Assembly: GCA_945965275.1 (NCBI GenBank)
Contig: CAMFNB010000007.1
Span: 1-48,589, forward strand
Direction of reading: 5' to 3'
Source of the DNA: an uncultured Clostridia bacterium
GTDB taxonomy: Bacteria > Bacillota > Clostridia > UBA1212 > SIG427
DNA length: 48,589 nt
Below the pieces are notes generated by a model. That model was not told the origin of the DNA. It did no database searches and saw only the letters and a list, made by a program, of their open reading frames with translations. The stretch's first letter is position 1, and every line of letters starts with the position of its first letter. Made by a program: the position numbers and the translations under genes. This document shows, piece by piece, positions 8,712 to 18,357 of this stretch.

Positions 8712-9590
8712 TTATAATACCGTTATTCCCTTGTTTTGCAAATATTTCTTTGCTTCGTCAATCTGCCCTTTAGACGGGATCCATTTATCGCTTCCTAAAT
8801 AAATTTCCCCTAATGCAACAGTTTTTGCTCCTCCGTACGAATGATAAGGAATAAACTCAACGCCCTCGCAATATTTTAATCGACTGACAATGCCCGCAAC
8901 GTTTTTATAGTGCTGTTCTTTGGAGTTTAAACCGTTTATCAAAATACAACGGATTCGCGTTTTTGCTCCCAGGGAATCTGCCAAGATCAAGTTGTTAATT
9001 ATTCTCTCATTTGAAACTCCCGTATAGTCTTTGTGCCTTTGGGAATCCGTATCCTTAATGTCCCACAAAAACAAATCGGTTGCCGGCACAGCGCGACTCA
9101 GAATATCAGAGGAAAAATATCCACACGTTTCAACAGCAGTGTGTATACCTTTTTTCTTACACTGCTCCAGAAGCAAAAAGGCTTCCTCTGACTGCATGAA
9201 GGGTTCGCCGCCGGACAATGTGACTCCGCCGTTTTTACCGTAAAAAGCGCGATCTTTCTCTATGATTTTCAAAAGTTCCTGTATGGTGTAATCTTTTCCG
9301 ATGATTTCCAATGCGCCCGTAGGACATTCCGTTACACATTTCCCACAGCCTATACACAAATCACGCTGAATTGTGTGATAATCGGAGAATTCGTGTGCAT
9401 TTTGATTACAAACACCACATGCACCGCACCCGATACACTTGGTTTCATAATATAAAAGTTCTCTTTTATTGCTTTGCGTTTCGGGATTATGACACCATGC
9501 ACAGCGAAGAGGACACCCCTTTAAAAATACCGTTGTTCTGATACCTGGTCCGTCGCGCATGCAGAAGCGTTGAATATCTGCCACTCTCAT
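8712..9590 (-). CDS. Glycyl-radical enzyme activating enzyme (radical SAM with two extra 4Fe-4S motifs)
   Basis: RTTVFLKGCPLRCAWCHNPE; CIGCGACGVC and CIGCGKCVTECPTGA. Confidence 0.94.
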   Translation of the reverse strand: MRVADIQRFCMRDGPGIRTTVFLKGCPLRCAWCHNPETQSNKRELLYYETKCIGCGACGVCNQNAHEFSDYHTIQRDLCIGCGKCVTECPTGALEIIGKDYTIQELLKIIEKDRAFYGKNGGVTLSGGEPFMQSEEAFLLLEQCKKKGIHTAVETCGYFSSDILSRAVPATDLFLWDIKDTDSQRHKDYTGVSNERIINNLILADSLGAKTRIRCILINGLNSKEQHYKNVAGIVSRLKYCEGVEFIPYHSYGGAKTVALGEIYLGSDKWIPSKGQIDEAKKYLQNKGITVL

Positions 9591-11725
9591 TAAAATTCAT
9601 TTCCTGTCTGGGCGATGATCATATCCTGCCATTCTTTATTAAGGGTAACAAAACGGGCATTCCAACCGGAAACACGTACCGACAGGTTTTGATAATTTTC
9701 AGGATGCAGCTGTGCTTCCTTCAGCAGTTCAGCATCTGCAATATCAAGCTGCATAAAATGTCCGCCGAGCGCAACAAAGCCTGTAATGAGAGATATAATA
9801 GCCTCTATACCATTTTCACCGTTTACAGCTGATGGTAAGAGTTTAATGTCAAGCGCCGCTCCTGAAACCGTTCGTTTCAAATCAGCTTTACAGTATGACT
9901 TGATAATAGCGGTTGCTCCCTCCTTATCCGTACCCGGCGTAGGGGAGAAATTACCCGACAATATATCGTGTGCTTTTTTTCCATAAGGCGTAGCCATACG
10001 ATGAGGCGACCATTCTAACTGTCTGCCAAAAGTGCTGATACCGGCAGGCGTATTGTAGGCACTGTAACTGCTTGCATTATCACAGATATCGGAAAAATCG
10101 TTGATAATATTTTTTGCGATCATATCAACTTCATCATTGTCATTTCCAAAGTAAGCATATTTATTAAGCGCATACTGTCTTAACTGCTCGTAACCTTCCC
10201 AATTGTTTTTCAGTATATTCATCAATTCGGAAAAAGACACCTTTTGCTCATCAAAAACCAATTTTTTTATAGCATATAGGCTGTTTGCCGTATCAGGCAA
10301 TCCGCCAATATGCGGTGAAAAAATATTATATATCGGACCGCCCTCTAAATATGAAGCTCCTTTTTCAATACACCCCTGTTCGAAAAGGGATACGACTGTA
10401 CACGGAATATTCGGCTTCCAGTTCCAATCCCTTGTAGGTACACCTGTACAAATAAAGCTGTTGGTATTCCGTGTGGTAATCAGGTTTTCCACCGTACTTT
10501 TCAAATCACGTATAAATTTGTCATATAATGCTTTGAAATCCGTAAAGGATATGTCGTTATTGTAGTTTGCAAGTGTCTCACCTTGCAAAATTTGCAGACT
10601 GTCAAACGGAATATACATGAAAAATGTTTTTCCGGGTATCTGCACTTCCCAACAGCCATCATTAGCAAATTTTCTGGCATCTTTCAGCCCGTAACCGTAC
10701 TCAACAAGTGATTCAATAATTAAATCCTCATTGTATACAGCAATAACACCGCCGCCTAAGCGGATAACTTCAGCCACACGCTTTAAAAGTTTATTATCCG
10801 TGTTTTTGTTTATCCTTACGGTTGTCGGAAAGTCGCTGATGCCGAGTTCTTCCAATATATCTAACACAAGATATGTAACCTGGTTGGTAGTATCTTTACC
10901 GTCTTCGTCAATGCCGCCAAGCACAATGTTCTGATAGTGCTGTGCATCGCCGCTGCCGCACTCTTCACCGCGTATCCATTCACATCCCTTAATAAAAAAA
11001 TGTGCTAATATTTCCCGTGCCTCATCAAGAGTTAATGTACCATCAGCAAGGTCTTTCTCCAGATAATCACCCAATAACCAGTCTATTCTTCCTATTCCCG
11101 GCCAGTTTCCGCAAAGACGTACAAACGCAAAAGTGAACCAAATGCTTTGAACCGCTTCATAAAAGTTTTTTGCAGGTTCAAACGGCACATTTTTAAGGTT
11201 TTCATAATTAGCTTTATACTGTGATTTATTCTCTAACTGCTGCAAATATCGATTATGCCAAGTCCTGATACAGCCAATGCAGTGAAGACAGCTTTGAATA
11301 AACATTTCCTTTTCGGTGCCCTTATATTTTTTCAATGCTTCCTCGGCTTGTTTTTGAATAAAATTAACACCCTTTTTCAAAACAGTTTCAAAATCTATTG
11401 TTAAATGACTTATCGAGGAGTATAAGGTGTCACCGTTAAATGTAGCGGGAATAGTATGCCTGATTGCTATTCCTAAGGTTGCGGCGCCGCTGATTTTTTC
11501 ACCCTCGCAAATTCTAATCGGTGCAGTACTTGATATTTTCGCTATCATTGCATCGTACTTTTGAAGCGGAGTCAGGGATTCGAAGTTATCGTAATCATCC
11601 ATAGAAACCGCAGGTGTGTTCCAGGTATCTTTTCCGTATTTATGATTGAGCGATTCAAAAGCAAATTTTCTTGTTTCCTCACTCAATCTTATTGGTCTTG
11701 TCCCATTAACTGCAAAAAACTTCAT
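9590..11725 (-). CDS. Glycyl-radical enzyme (pyruvate-formate-lyase-like), substrate unassigned
   Basis: Glycyl loop VRVSGWNARF near the C-terminus; active-site-like NDGCWEVQ; TAATG overlap with the activase. Confidence 0.93.
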   Translation of the reverse strand: MKFFAVNGTRPIRLSEETRKFAFESLNHKYGKDTWNTPAVSMDDYDNFESLTPLQKYDAMIAKISSTAPIRICEGEKISGAATLGIAIRHTIPATFNGDTLYSSISHLTIDFETVLKKGVNFIQKQAEEALKKYKGTEKEMFIQSCLHCIGCIRTWHNRYLQQLENKSQYKANYENLKNVPFEPAKNFYEAVQSIWFTFAFVRLCGNWPGIGRIDWLLGDYLEKDLADGTLTLDEAREILAHFFIKGCEWIRGEECGSGDAQHYQNIVLGGIDEDGKDTTNQVTYLVLDILEELGISDFPTTVRINKNTDNKLLKRVAEVIRLGGGVIAVYNEDLIIESLVEYGYGLKDARKFANDGCWEVQIPGKTFFMYIPFDSLQILQGETLANYNNDISFTDFKALYDKFIRDLKSTVENLITTRNTNSFICTGVPTRDWNWKPNIPCTVVSLFEQGCIEKGASYLEGGPIYNIFSPHIGGLPDTANSLYAIKKLVFDEQKVSFSELMNILKNNWEGYEQLRQYALNKYAYFGNDNDEVDMIAKNIINDFSDICDNASSYSAYNTPAGISTFGRQLEWSPHRMATPYGKKAHDILSGNFSPTPGTDKEGATAIIKSYCKADLKRTVSGAALDIKLLPSAVNGENGIEAIISLITGFVALGGHFMQLDIADAELLKEAQLHPENYQNLSVRVSGWNARFVTLNKEWQDMIIAQTGNEF

Positions 11726-11820
11726 AAACCAATCACCTCAATGATATTATAGTAAAATAAAACTATTGAAAACATAGATAATTCTACTGTTTTTTAGTAT
11801 AATACTATTGGTGAAGAAAA

Positions 11821-12615
11821 ATGAAGTTTAAAAAAATCGAATTAGACTATGTCGAAAAAAATGGATTCAGTTCCGTTTCGTTTGACGGCATCTGCCACAT
11901 AAAGACGTTACCATATCTGTCCGTTGTGCAGGCGGTCGAAGGAAATTACGATATTCAGCTTGGCAAAGGTGAAATGTATAATACCGGAACCGGCGGTTTT
12001 TTCGTTGCGCCCTCTGATGTACAGCAAACCATCACACACAATGCCGATAAAACGAGTGAAAACATAGTTTGTCGTTGGGTGTTTCTGAAAATTAAGATCA
12101 ATGATTTATATGACTTAGACGATTTATATGATTTTCCTGTCATTATTCCTGAAACTCACAAATATGAAATGAATTTAGTGTTTGACCGATTATTTGCTTC
12201 CCATAATTTATTCGAGGAATATGTATGCTATTATGAAATTATAAGGATACTTTCCCTAATTTCAAAAAAGAAAGAGCATAAACTTTCGATGCATTCAGAC
12301 AATGCAATTACTTATATCAGAGATAATTTCAGAAACAGAATTACCGTGAAGAATATTGCAGAAGGCGTCAATTTATCCGAATCACATTTGTTTTCAGTTT
12401 TCAAAAAAGAAACAGGCGTTTCCCCGATCACCTATTTAAACAATTATCGTTTATCTGTTGCGGCGGATGAACTAATCAAGACCAATAAAACAATTATCGA
12501 AATTGCGGACATGGTTGGGATCAATGATTCTGTATATTTCAACAAGCTCTTTCGTAAAAGCTATCAGATGTCGCCGAGCAAATATCGCGAAGTATATAAG
12601 AACGGCAGAGAGTAA
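11821..12615 (+). CDS. AraC-family transcriptional regulator, divergent from the glycyl-radical operon
   Basis: C-terminal RITVKNIAEGVNLSESHLFSVFKKETGVSPITYLNNYRL...IIEIADMVGINDSVYFNKLFRKSYQMSPSKYR. Confidence 0.92.
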   Translation: MKFKKIELDYVEKNGFSSVSFDGICHIKTLPYLSVVQAVEGNYDIQLGKGEMYNTGTGGFFVAPSDVQQTITHNADKTSENIVCRWVFLKIKINDLYDLDDLYDFPVIIPETHKYEMNLVFDRLFASHNLFEEYVCYYEIIRILSLISKKKEHKLSMHSDNAITYIRDNFRNRITVKNIAEGVNLSESHLFSVFKKETGVSPITYLNNYRLSVAADELIKTNKTIIEIADMVGINDSVYFNKLFRKSYQMSPSKYREVYKNGRE

Positions 12616-12656
12616 AACAAGTTCTCTGCCGTTTTCATTTAATTCATCAAATGTCG

Positions 12657-13835
12657 TTATTTAAAAAACTCTGTTGTGTTGATTTTCTGATAACCGCCGA
12701 AGCTTGCTTTGCATCCGAAAATGTCACTTGCAAGTTCCGTACCTAAGAAGGCTTTTGTTATCTCATTTGTTTTTGCAGTCATGTCAATGTCGGTAAAATG
12801 ATCAGGATAAACCGTCTTTGCGATGTACCATGCATTTGCAAGTGCAATTTCATAGTTTGTGTAGTATGCGTTGTACGGCATCTCAAGATATACTTCGCCG
12901 TTTTCCCAGGCCTTGTTTCCGTCAAACATTTTGCTGTCTTCTGCGTAAAGAGGCTTGATGTTTTTTACCGCTGCTCCGTCAATGAACATTATGTCGGTTT
13001 CAGGACCCAGCGCAACGAATTTTTCTTCTTCGATTTCACCGACGCCCTTCATTCCCAAACCGGAAACAACGTTTTTAATGTTTGCAACTTTAAAAGTCGA
13101 ATATGTTTCTGATGTCATGAGATGGTTTGTTGTTCCCCAGTTGCCGAGACCGCAGATATACACGGACGGCTTGTCATCATCTGCAATGTCTTTTGTCCTG
13201 TTGCTGATGTCAGCTGTTTCTTTTTCGATGAATGAGATGAGTTCATCAGCTCTTTCTGTCTTATCAAAAATCTGTCCCAGAAGTTTAAGACTGTCTGAAA
13301 ATTCTTCGGCAAAAACTCCGGCAGGACCTGACTTAAGTGTGATTACCGGAACACCAAGCTGCTTTTGAAGTGCATCTTCTTTCTCAACGTCTTGATATTC
13401 TGAAATGACAATGTCGGGTTCACAGGTCAAAATCTTTTCTGCTTCTGCAGCCTGTGCATTAGGTCCGCCCACACCACAGGAGGGAAGAGTGTTGAATGTT
13501 TCACCAAAGGCAAGCACATAAGGTCTTGCGGCGGCGTCAAACATTTTCGGCCTTTCTTCAAGTGTTGTGTTTTCGATGTCTTCAACTCCCGCAAGAAGAG
13601 CGACATCGCCGACATAGCAATACATACGAAGTGCGCCTGCTCCGATGCAGACTACTTTTTTGTACCTGCCGGGCGTGACTGTAACTTCACGGCCTATCAT
13701 ATCAGTTACAACAATTTCACTGCCCGGCGCATCAGTCGGCTGTACAACCGGATCAGTCTCAGGCACTCCGCAGGCTGCAAAGGATAGTGCCATGCAAAGC
13801 ACAAGCATAAAGGATAATAAGTTTTTTAATTTCAT
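12657..13835 (-). CDS. FecB/BtuF-like ABC transporter substrate-binding lipoprotein
   Basis: Lipobox SFAACG; VVTDMIGREVTVTP; linked to FecCD permease and ATPase. Confidence 0.9.
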   Translation of the reverse strand: MKLKNLLSFMLVLCMALSFAACGVPETDPVVQPTDAPGSEIVVTDMIGREVTVTPGRYKKVVCIGAGALRMYCYVGDVALLAGVEDIENTTLEERPKMFDAAARPYVLAFGETFNTLPSCGVGGPNAQAAEAEKILTCEPDIVISEYQDVEKEDALQKQLGVPVITLKSGPAGVFAEEFSDSLKLLGQIFDKTERADELISFIEKETADISNRTKDIADDDKPSVYICGLGNWGTTNHLMTSETYSTFKVANIKNVVSGLGMKGVGEIEEEKFVALGPETDIMFIDGAAVKNIKPLYAEDSKMFDGNKAWENGEVYLEMPYNAYYTNYEIALANAWYIAKTVYPDHFTDIDMTAKTNEITKAFLGTELASDIFGCKASFGGYQKINTTEFFK

Positions 13836-14572
13836 AATATGTTTCTCCCTGTTATGTTTATTCTCACACCGAAAACATCTTCAATTACATCCTCGGTAAA
13901 AATATCTTTTCCTCCGGCATGTGCAACCACGCCGTTTTTCATAAAGAAGAATCTGTCGCCAAGCTCTTTTGCTTCGTAAATATTGTGAAGAGAGCAGAGG
14001 ATTGTTATTCCTCTTTCCTTCGCGAGTTTTTTCATTTCGCAAATCAAAAGCATTTCGTTTGCGAGGTCCAGATTTCCCGTGGGTTCATCAAATACAATCA
14101 AAGAAGGGTTGCCGACGATGGCCCTTGCAATTGCGACCTTTTGTTTTTCTCCTCCGGACAGTCTGTCTGCCGAGCGCTCTGCAAAATCGGCAAGGCCCAT
14201 TTCTTCAAGTATTTCGTTTACGACTTCTCTGTCAGCTTCTCCTGCCGAAAGTCCGAAATGTGCAAGTCTTCCGGTAAGCACGGTGTCAAATACAGACAAA
14301 TCTCCGAAAGTGACTGACTGGGGAACGTACGCCACCTGCTTTGCTCTTTCGCGGGGTGATATTGCAGCTAAATTGCAGCTGTTTAAAACTATACTGCCGG
14401 AAGAGGGCCTCTCAAGACCGGTGAGAATTTTGAAAAGTGTTGACTTTCCGGCACCGTTTTTACCGAGAAGAACGCCAATCTCTCCGTCTCCCAAGGTAAG
14501 CTTCAAACCGTCCAAAACAATCGGCAAGCGCCTGCCGTATCTGAAAGTCAAATTATTAATTTCAAGCATCAC
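13832..14572 (-). CDS. ABC transporter ATP-binding protein
   Basis: Walker A GKNGAGKST, signature LSGGEKQKVAIARA, Walker B LIVFDEP. Confidence 0.94.
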   Translation of the reverse strand: MMLEINNLTFRYGRRLPIVLDGLKLTLGDGEIGVLLGKNGAGKSTLFKILTGLERPSSGSIVLNSCNLAAISPRERAKQVAYVPQSVTFGDLSVFDTVLTGRLAHFGLSAGEADREVVNEILEEMGLADFAERSADRLSGGEKQKVAIARAIVGNPSLIVFDEPTGNLDLANEMLLICEMKKLAKERGITILCSLHNIYEAKELGDRFFFMKNGVVAHAGGKDIFTEDVIEDVFGVRINITGRNIL

Positions 14573-15602
14573 GATGCCTCCATCCTCCGAGTATTACTGC
14601 GATGAAGAAGGGTGCACCGAGCAGTGATGTCACTGCGCCGACAGGGAGCGCGGAACCGCTTCCTATGCTTCTTGAAAGTGTATCGGCTGCAAGCAAAAGC
14701 AGACTGCCTGTGAGTGCAGAAGCGGGGATTGAGATACGATGATCCTGCCCCAAAAGCTTTTTCGCAATATGCGGACAAATTATTCCGACGAATCCGATTA
14801 TTCCTAAGTATGAAACGCATACTGCGGTAATGAGGGATGCGAGCAGCAATGATAAAAATCTTAATCTTTCAACATTAACGCCGAGGCTTGCAGCTGTTGA
14901 TGAGCCTGAAAGCAAGGCGTTGTATTTCCATGACATGAGAATAAAGAAGAGGAGTGATGCAAGAACGACAAGCAACATTATGATGTCTGTCTCATAGGTG
15001 GCACGTCCCAAATCTCCGAAGCTCCAGATTACTGCTGCAGACAGTCCCACGTCTGTTGCATAGAACTGAAGTATTGTTGTTGCTGCTGTCCAAACGGAAC
15101 CCATTGCAATTCCCGCAAGTACAACTACACTCGGTGAAAACGAACGAAGTCTGCAGAGTCCTAAAATCAAAAGGACGGAGCCAACGGAAAATATGAAAGC
15201 CAAAAGGCTTGTTGCATACGGATTTGTTCCCGTGGAATAGAATGAGATATTTTTACCGGCAGTGAGAAATCCTCCTGCCAATGCAATTATTGAAAGGTTT
15301 GCGCCGAACACGGCTGCGTTTGAAACACCCAGTGTAGAGGGCGAGGCCATTCTGTTGCCAAGAGTTGTCTGCATTATGAGACCGGAAACGGAAAGCCCGG
15401 CACCGGCAATAAGGGCAGCAAGGATACGGGGAATTCTTATGCTGTAAATAATTCTTACGGCAGATGCAGAGCCTTTTCTGAACAGAGCATCGAAGCATTC
15501 TCCGGGAGTCATGTGTGAGGAGCCCACGAAAAGACAGAACAGTGCCATTGCAAACACTGTCGCAGCCAAAAGAATCAGAATCAATGTATTCTTCTTTTTC
15601 AT
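14562..15602 (-). CDS. FecCD-family ABC transporter permease
   Basis: Multi-TM; GLIMQTTLGNRMASPSTLGVSNAA and GIICPHIAKKLLGQDHR signatures. Confidence 0.93.
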   Translation of the reverse strand: MKKKNTLILILLAATVFAMALFCLFVGSSHMTPGECFDALFRKGSASAVRIIYSIRIPRILAALIAGAGLSVSGLIMQTTLGNRMASPSTLGVSNAAVFGANLSIIALAGGFLTAGKNISFYSTGTNPYATSLLAFIFSVGSVLLILGLCRLRSFSPSVVVLAGIAMGSVWTAATTILQFYATDVGLSAAVIWSFGDLGRATYETDIIMLLVVLASLLFFILMSWKYNALLSGSSTAASLGVNVERLRFLSLLLASLITAVCVSYLGIIGFVGIICPHIAKKLLGQDHRISIPASALTGSLLLLAADTLSRSIGSGSALPVGAVTSLLGAPFFIAVILGGWRHRDA

Positions 15603-15623
15603 GTTTTCTCCTGTAAAAAAATA

Positions 15624-15740
15624 CTGTCGTAATACGCCTTCTGGCGCATCACGACAGCTTCATTCTGTCAATGTGGAAATTCCTTTTTACCGAAAGTAAC
15701 AACCCGCTTCTGCGAATTCACACCGACTTCAGTCGGCGGC
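15624..15740 (-). promoter_or_regulatory. Structured leader between the DUF3842-like gene and the FecCD operon (candidate cis-regulatory RNA)
   Basis: Three potential stems on the minus strand, including CTGTCGTGATGCGCC-AGAA-GGCGTATTACGACAG just before the permease RBS. Confidence 0.5.
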
Positions 15741-15750
15741 TTTTTACGGC

Positions 15751-16155
15751 TCAGGAAAATGATTTGATTTTAGAAATGCAGTCGTCAATAAGTGTTGAGA
15801 CTGCTGCATCAGTTATTCCGGCAATGTAATTGTCGCAAAGGTTTGTGGGAATGAGTACTCTTCTTGCGTTACTTTGTGCAACTGCCAAAGCCATTGCGGG
15901 AGTGATTTCGCCGTAGAGCGAATCGGCAATCACAATTCCGACAGGTCCTGCTATTACATCTGCTGTGCGGCAACCCACAACCACGGCATTCTCTCCGGTT
16001 GCGGCATGGTCGGCACCTGCCTTAAGCATTGCCTGAACAGCAAAAGAATTCGTTCCGGCTGCTGTGATTTCTGCATCCGGGATATTTTCTTTAAGCCTGC
16101 TTATAAGCTGCTTTCCGATTCCTCCGCCTTGACCATCAATAACTAAAATTTTCAT
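15751..16155 (-). CDS. DUF3842-like protein
   Basis: MKILVIDGQGGGIGKQLI... resembles the clostridial DUF3842 family (from memory). Confidence 0.7.
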   Translation of the reverse strand: MKILVIDGQGGGIGKQLISRLKENIPDAEITAAGTNSFAVQAMLKAGADHAATGENAVVVGCRTADVIAGPVGIVIADSLYGEITPAMALAVAQSNARRVLIPTNLCDNYIAGITDAAVSTLIDDCISKIKSFS

Positions 16156-16205
16156 ACGGATATATTATCAAAAAAACTCTGCATTCGCAATAAATACACA
16201 GTAAA

Positions 16206-16231
16206 AGAGGTTGTCCGGCAGGACAACCTCT
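16206..16231 (-). terminator. Terminator downstream of the alcohol dehydrogenase
   Basis: AGAGGTTGTCC-GGCA-GGACAACCTCT, 11-bp stem, followed by TTTT on the minus strand. Confidence 0.75.
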
Positions 16232-16270
16232 CTTACTAAAAGAATATGAAAAAACATACTGCCTTATATT

Positions 16271-17416
16271 TTACATTAACTGGCGGAACATCTTTTCAAA
16301 GTCTGCGATTTCAGCATGTCTCGGGTTACCGGGTGCACATGCATCAGCTGCAGCTGATTCGCAGAGGAAAGGAAGATCTTCTTCCTGAAGCTTCTCGAGC
16401 TTTGTAGGAATTCCCACGTCAACTGAAAGCTGACGAACTGCATCAATTGCTGCCTTGCGGTAAGCAGGTGCATCCATTCCTGTTGTGTCTACGCCGAAAG
16501 CTTCTGCGATTGCTTTGAATTTTTCGCCTGTGTATTCCTGGTTGAATTCCATAACGATAGGAAGCATCATTGCGCAGGCAACACCATGAGGAGTGTCATA
16601 AACAGCTCCTAATGTGTGAGCCATTGAGTGAGCAATTCCGAGACCTACGTTTGAGTAAGCCATGGCAGTTACGTACTGAGCAAGAGCCATTCCTTCACGT
16701 CCGTCAGGATCGTTTTTAACTGCCTTGCGAAGATTCTTTGCGATAAGCCGGATTGCCTCTAAGTTAAGAACGTCTGCAAGTTCCCAAGCAGCACCGGTTG
16801 TGTAGCCCTCGATTGCATGTGTGAGAGCATCCATACCTGTTGAAGCTGTAAGTCCCTTAGGCATTGAAGCCATCATGTCAGGGTCAACAACTGCGATGTC
16901 AGGAATATCGTTAGGGTCTACGCAAACGAACTTACGCTTTCTTTCAACGTCAGTGATTACGTAGTTGATTGTTGATTCAGCGCCTGTTCCGCCTGTTGTC
17001 GGAACTGCGATTGTGAATACTGTGCGCTTCTTTGTGGGAGCAACGCCCTCAAGTGAGCGAACATCGGCAAACTCAGGGTTGTTTACAATGATACCGATTG
17101 CCTTGCCTGTGTCCATTGATGAACCGCCGCCGATTGTAATCATCATGTCTGCACCTGAAGCTTTGAATGCTTCAACACCGTGCTGAACATTTTCGATTGT
17201 CGGATTTGGTTTGATATCTGAATAAATTTCAAAAGCAATGCCGTTCTTCTCAAGAAGATCGGTAACTTTCTGTGTTACGCCGAATTTAATGAGGTCAGGG
17301 TCAGAAGCAACAAATGCTTTTGTGTAGCCTCTTGATGTGATAAGAGCAGGAATTTCGTTAATTGCACCATGTCCATGGTATGAAATTCCGTTTAATACGA
17401 AACGATTAACTGCCAT
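16271..17416 (-). CDS. Iron-containing alcohol dehydrogenase (lactaldehyde reductase/FucO-like)
   Basis: GGGSSMDTGKAI; VPTTGGTGAE; GIAHSMAHTLGAVYDTPHG. Confidence 0.93.
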   Translation of the reverse strand: MAVNRFVLNGISYHGHGAINEIPALITSRGYTKAFVASDPDLIKFGVTQKVTDLLEKNGIAFEIYSDIKPNPTIENVQHGVEAFKASGADMMITIGGGSSMDTGKAIGIIVNNPEFADVRSLEGVAPTKKRTVFTIAVPTTGGTGAESTINYVITDVERKRKFVCVDPNDIPDIAVVDPDMMASMPKGLTASTGMDALTHAIEGYTTGAAWELADVLNLEAIRLIAKNLRKAVKNDPDGREGMALAQYVTAMAYSNVGLGIAHSMAHTLGAVYDTPHGVACAMMLPIVMEFNQEYTGEKFKAIAEAFGVDTTGMDAPAYRKAAIDAVRQLSVDVGIPTKLEKLQEEDLPFLCESAAADACAPGNPRHAEIADFEKMFRQLM

Positions 17417-17517
17417 AATATACCTCCAAATTTATTCTATGTATAAAGTGTACCCGTTTTTTGAAAATCGGGCAATGGTAAAAATCTTTTATTGAGGGTA
17501 GTTTTTTAATATAAAGA

Positions 17518-17542
17518 TGCCCGTGGATTTTCACCACGGGCA
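17518..17542 (-). terminator. Hairpin downstream of the TspO/MBR-like gene
   Basis: TGCCCGTGG-N7-CCACGGGCA. Confidence 0.6.
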
Positions 17543-17547
17543 CCTCC

Positions 17548-18342
17548 TTACTTTATGCGGCACTTTTTTCTGAACGGATCTCTGATAATGTCAACAAAAA
17601 TGAAGACGATTATCAGAAAGATGCAGATTGCAGCAACTGCAATTACACGGGAATACTTTCCGTCGTAGTGGTCCGGAGATATGTGACGAATTAATATGCC
17701 GATGTATGCCCATACTACTGCCAGGGCAGCTGCACGCCTGTGCTTTACAAAGGCAAGTACCGAAGCAATTCCCGCGCCCACGCATAACACCACTACCATC
17801 CAAAAGACTTCGGAAAGGCCGAATCTGTCCCAGTTTAACCAAGTGAGAAACACGCTCACATTGGCAATTGTGGCGGCAATTATCCAGCCGAAATAGATTT
17901 CAAAACCAATACAGCTTCCGAGCTTTCCGGAAGAAGAAACCTTTTCCGAATTAAGCCTGTTGGTAATCATGATAAGTGAGAACAGCAGACCCAGCATACA
18001 GAGCAGGGACAGCCAAATGACATCAAAGTGCCAGGCGAATATCCATCCTGTATTGAGACAGCAGCTCACAACAAACCAGATTCCGATGCGTTTTACAATT
18101 GCATCACTGTTTTTCCTTCCGTCAAGGAGTCCCCACTGATACAAAACGAAAACCAGCAGCAGAAGGTAGATGAGGCCCCATACAATAAATGTTACGGGAG
18201 CGGGGGTAAAAAGATTCGGGTACTTCTCAGACACGTCACCCGTTGAGCCTATGCCGAGCGGCAAAACATTTGCCAGAAAATTGACTGTGACCATTATTAC
18301 GAAGGCGATGCTGTTCAGTATTTTCAGTGGAATTGAATTCAT
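17548..18342 (-). CDS. TspO/MBR-like (tryptophan-rich) membrane protein
   Basis: FTPAPVTFIVWGLIYLLL and multiple Trp-rich TM segments. Confidence 0.75.
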   Translation of the reverse strand: MNSIPLKILNSIAFVIMVTVNFLANVLPLGIGSTGDVSEKYPNLFTPAPVTFIVWGLIYLLLLVFVLYQWGLLDGRKNSDAIVKRIGIWFVVSCCLNTGWIFAWHFDVIWLSLLCMLGLLFSLIMITNRLNSEKVSSSGKLGSCIGFEIYFGWIIAATIANVSVFLTWLNWDRFGLSEVFWMVVVLCVGAGIASVLAFVKHRRAAALAVVWAYIGILIRHISPDHYDGKYSRVIAVAAICIFLIIVFIFVDIIRDPFRKKCRIK

Positions 18343-18357
18343 GCCAGCAACTTCCTT

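Noticed and set aside
9232-9245. Near-palindrome TTTTTACCGTAAAAA
   Set aside because: Single occurrence inside the activase coding sequence; best treated as one instance of the octamer
12955-13368. 137-aa + strand ORF
   Set aside because: Antisense to the well-supported substrate-binding protein; no recognisable domain
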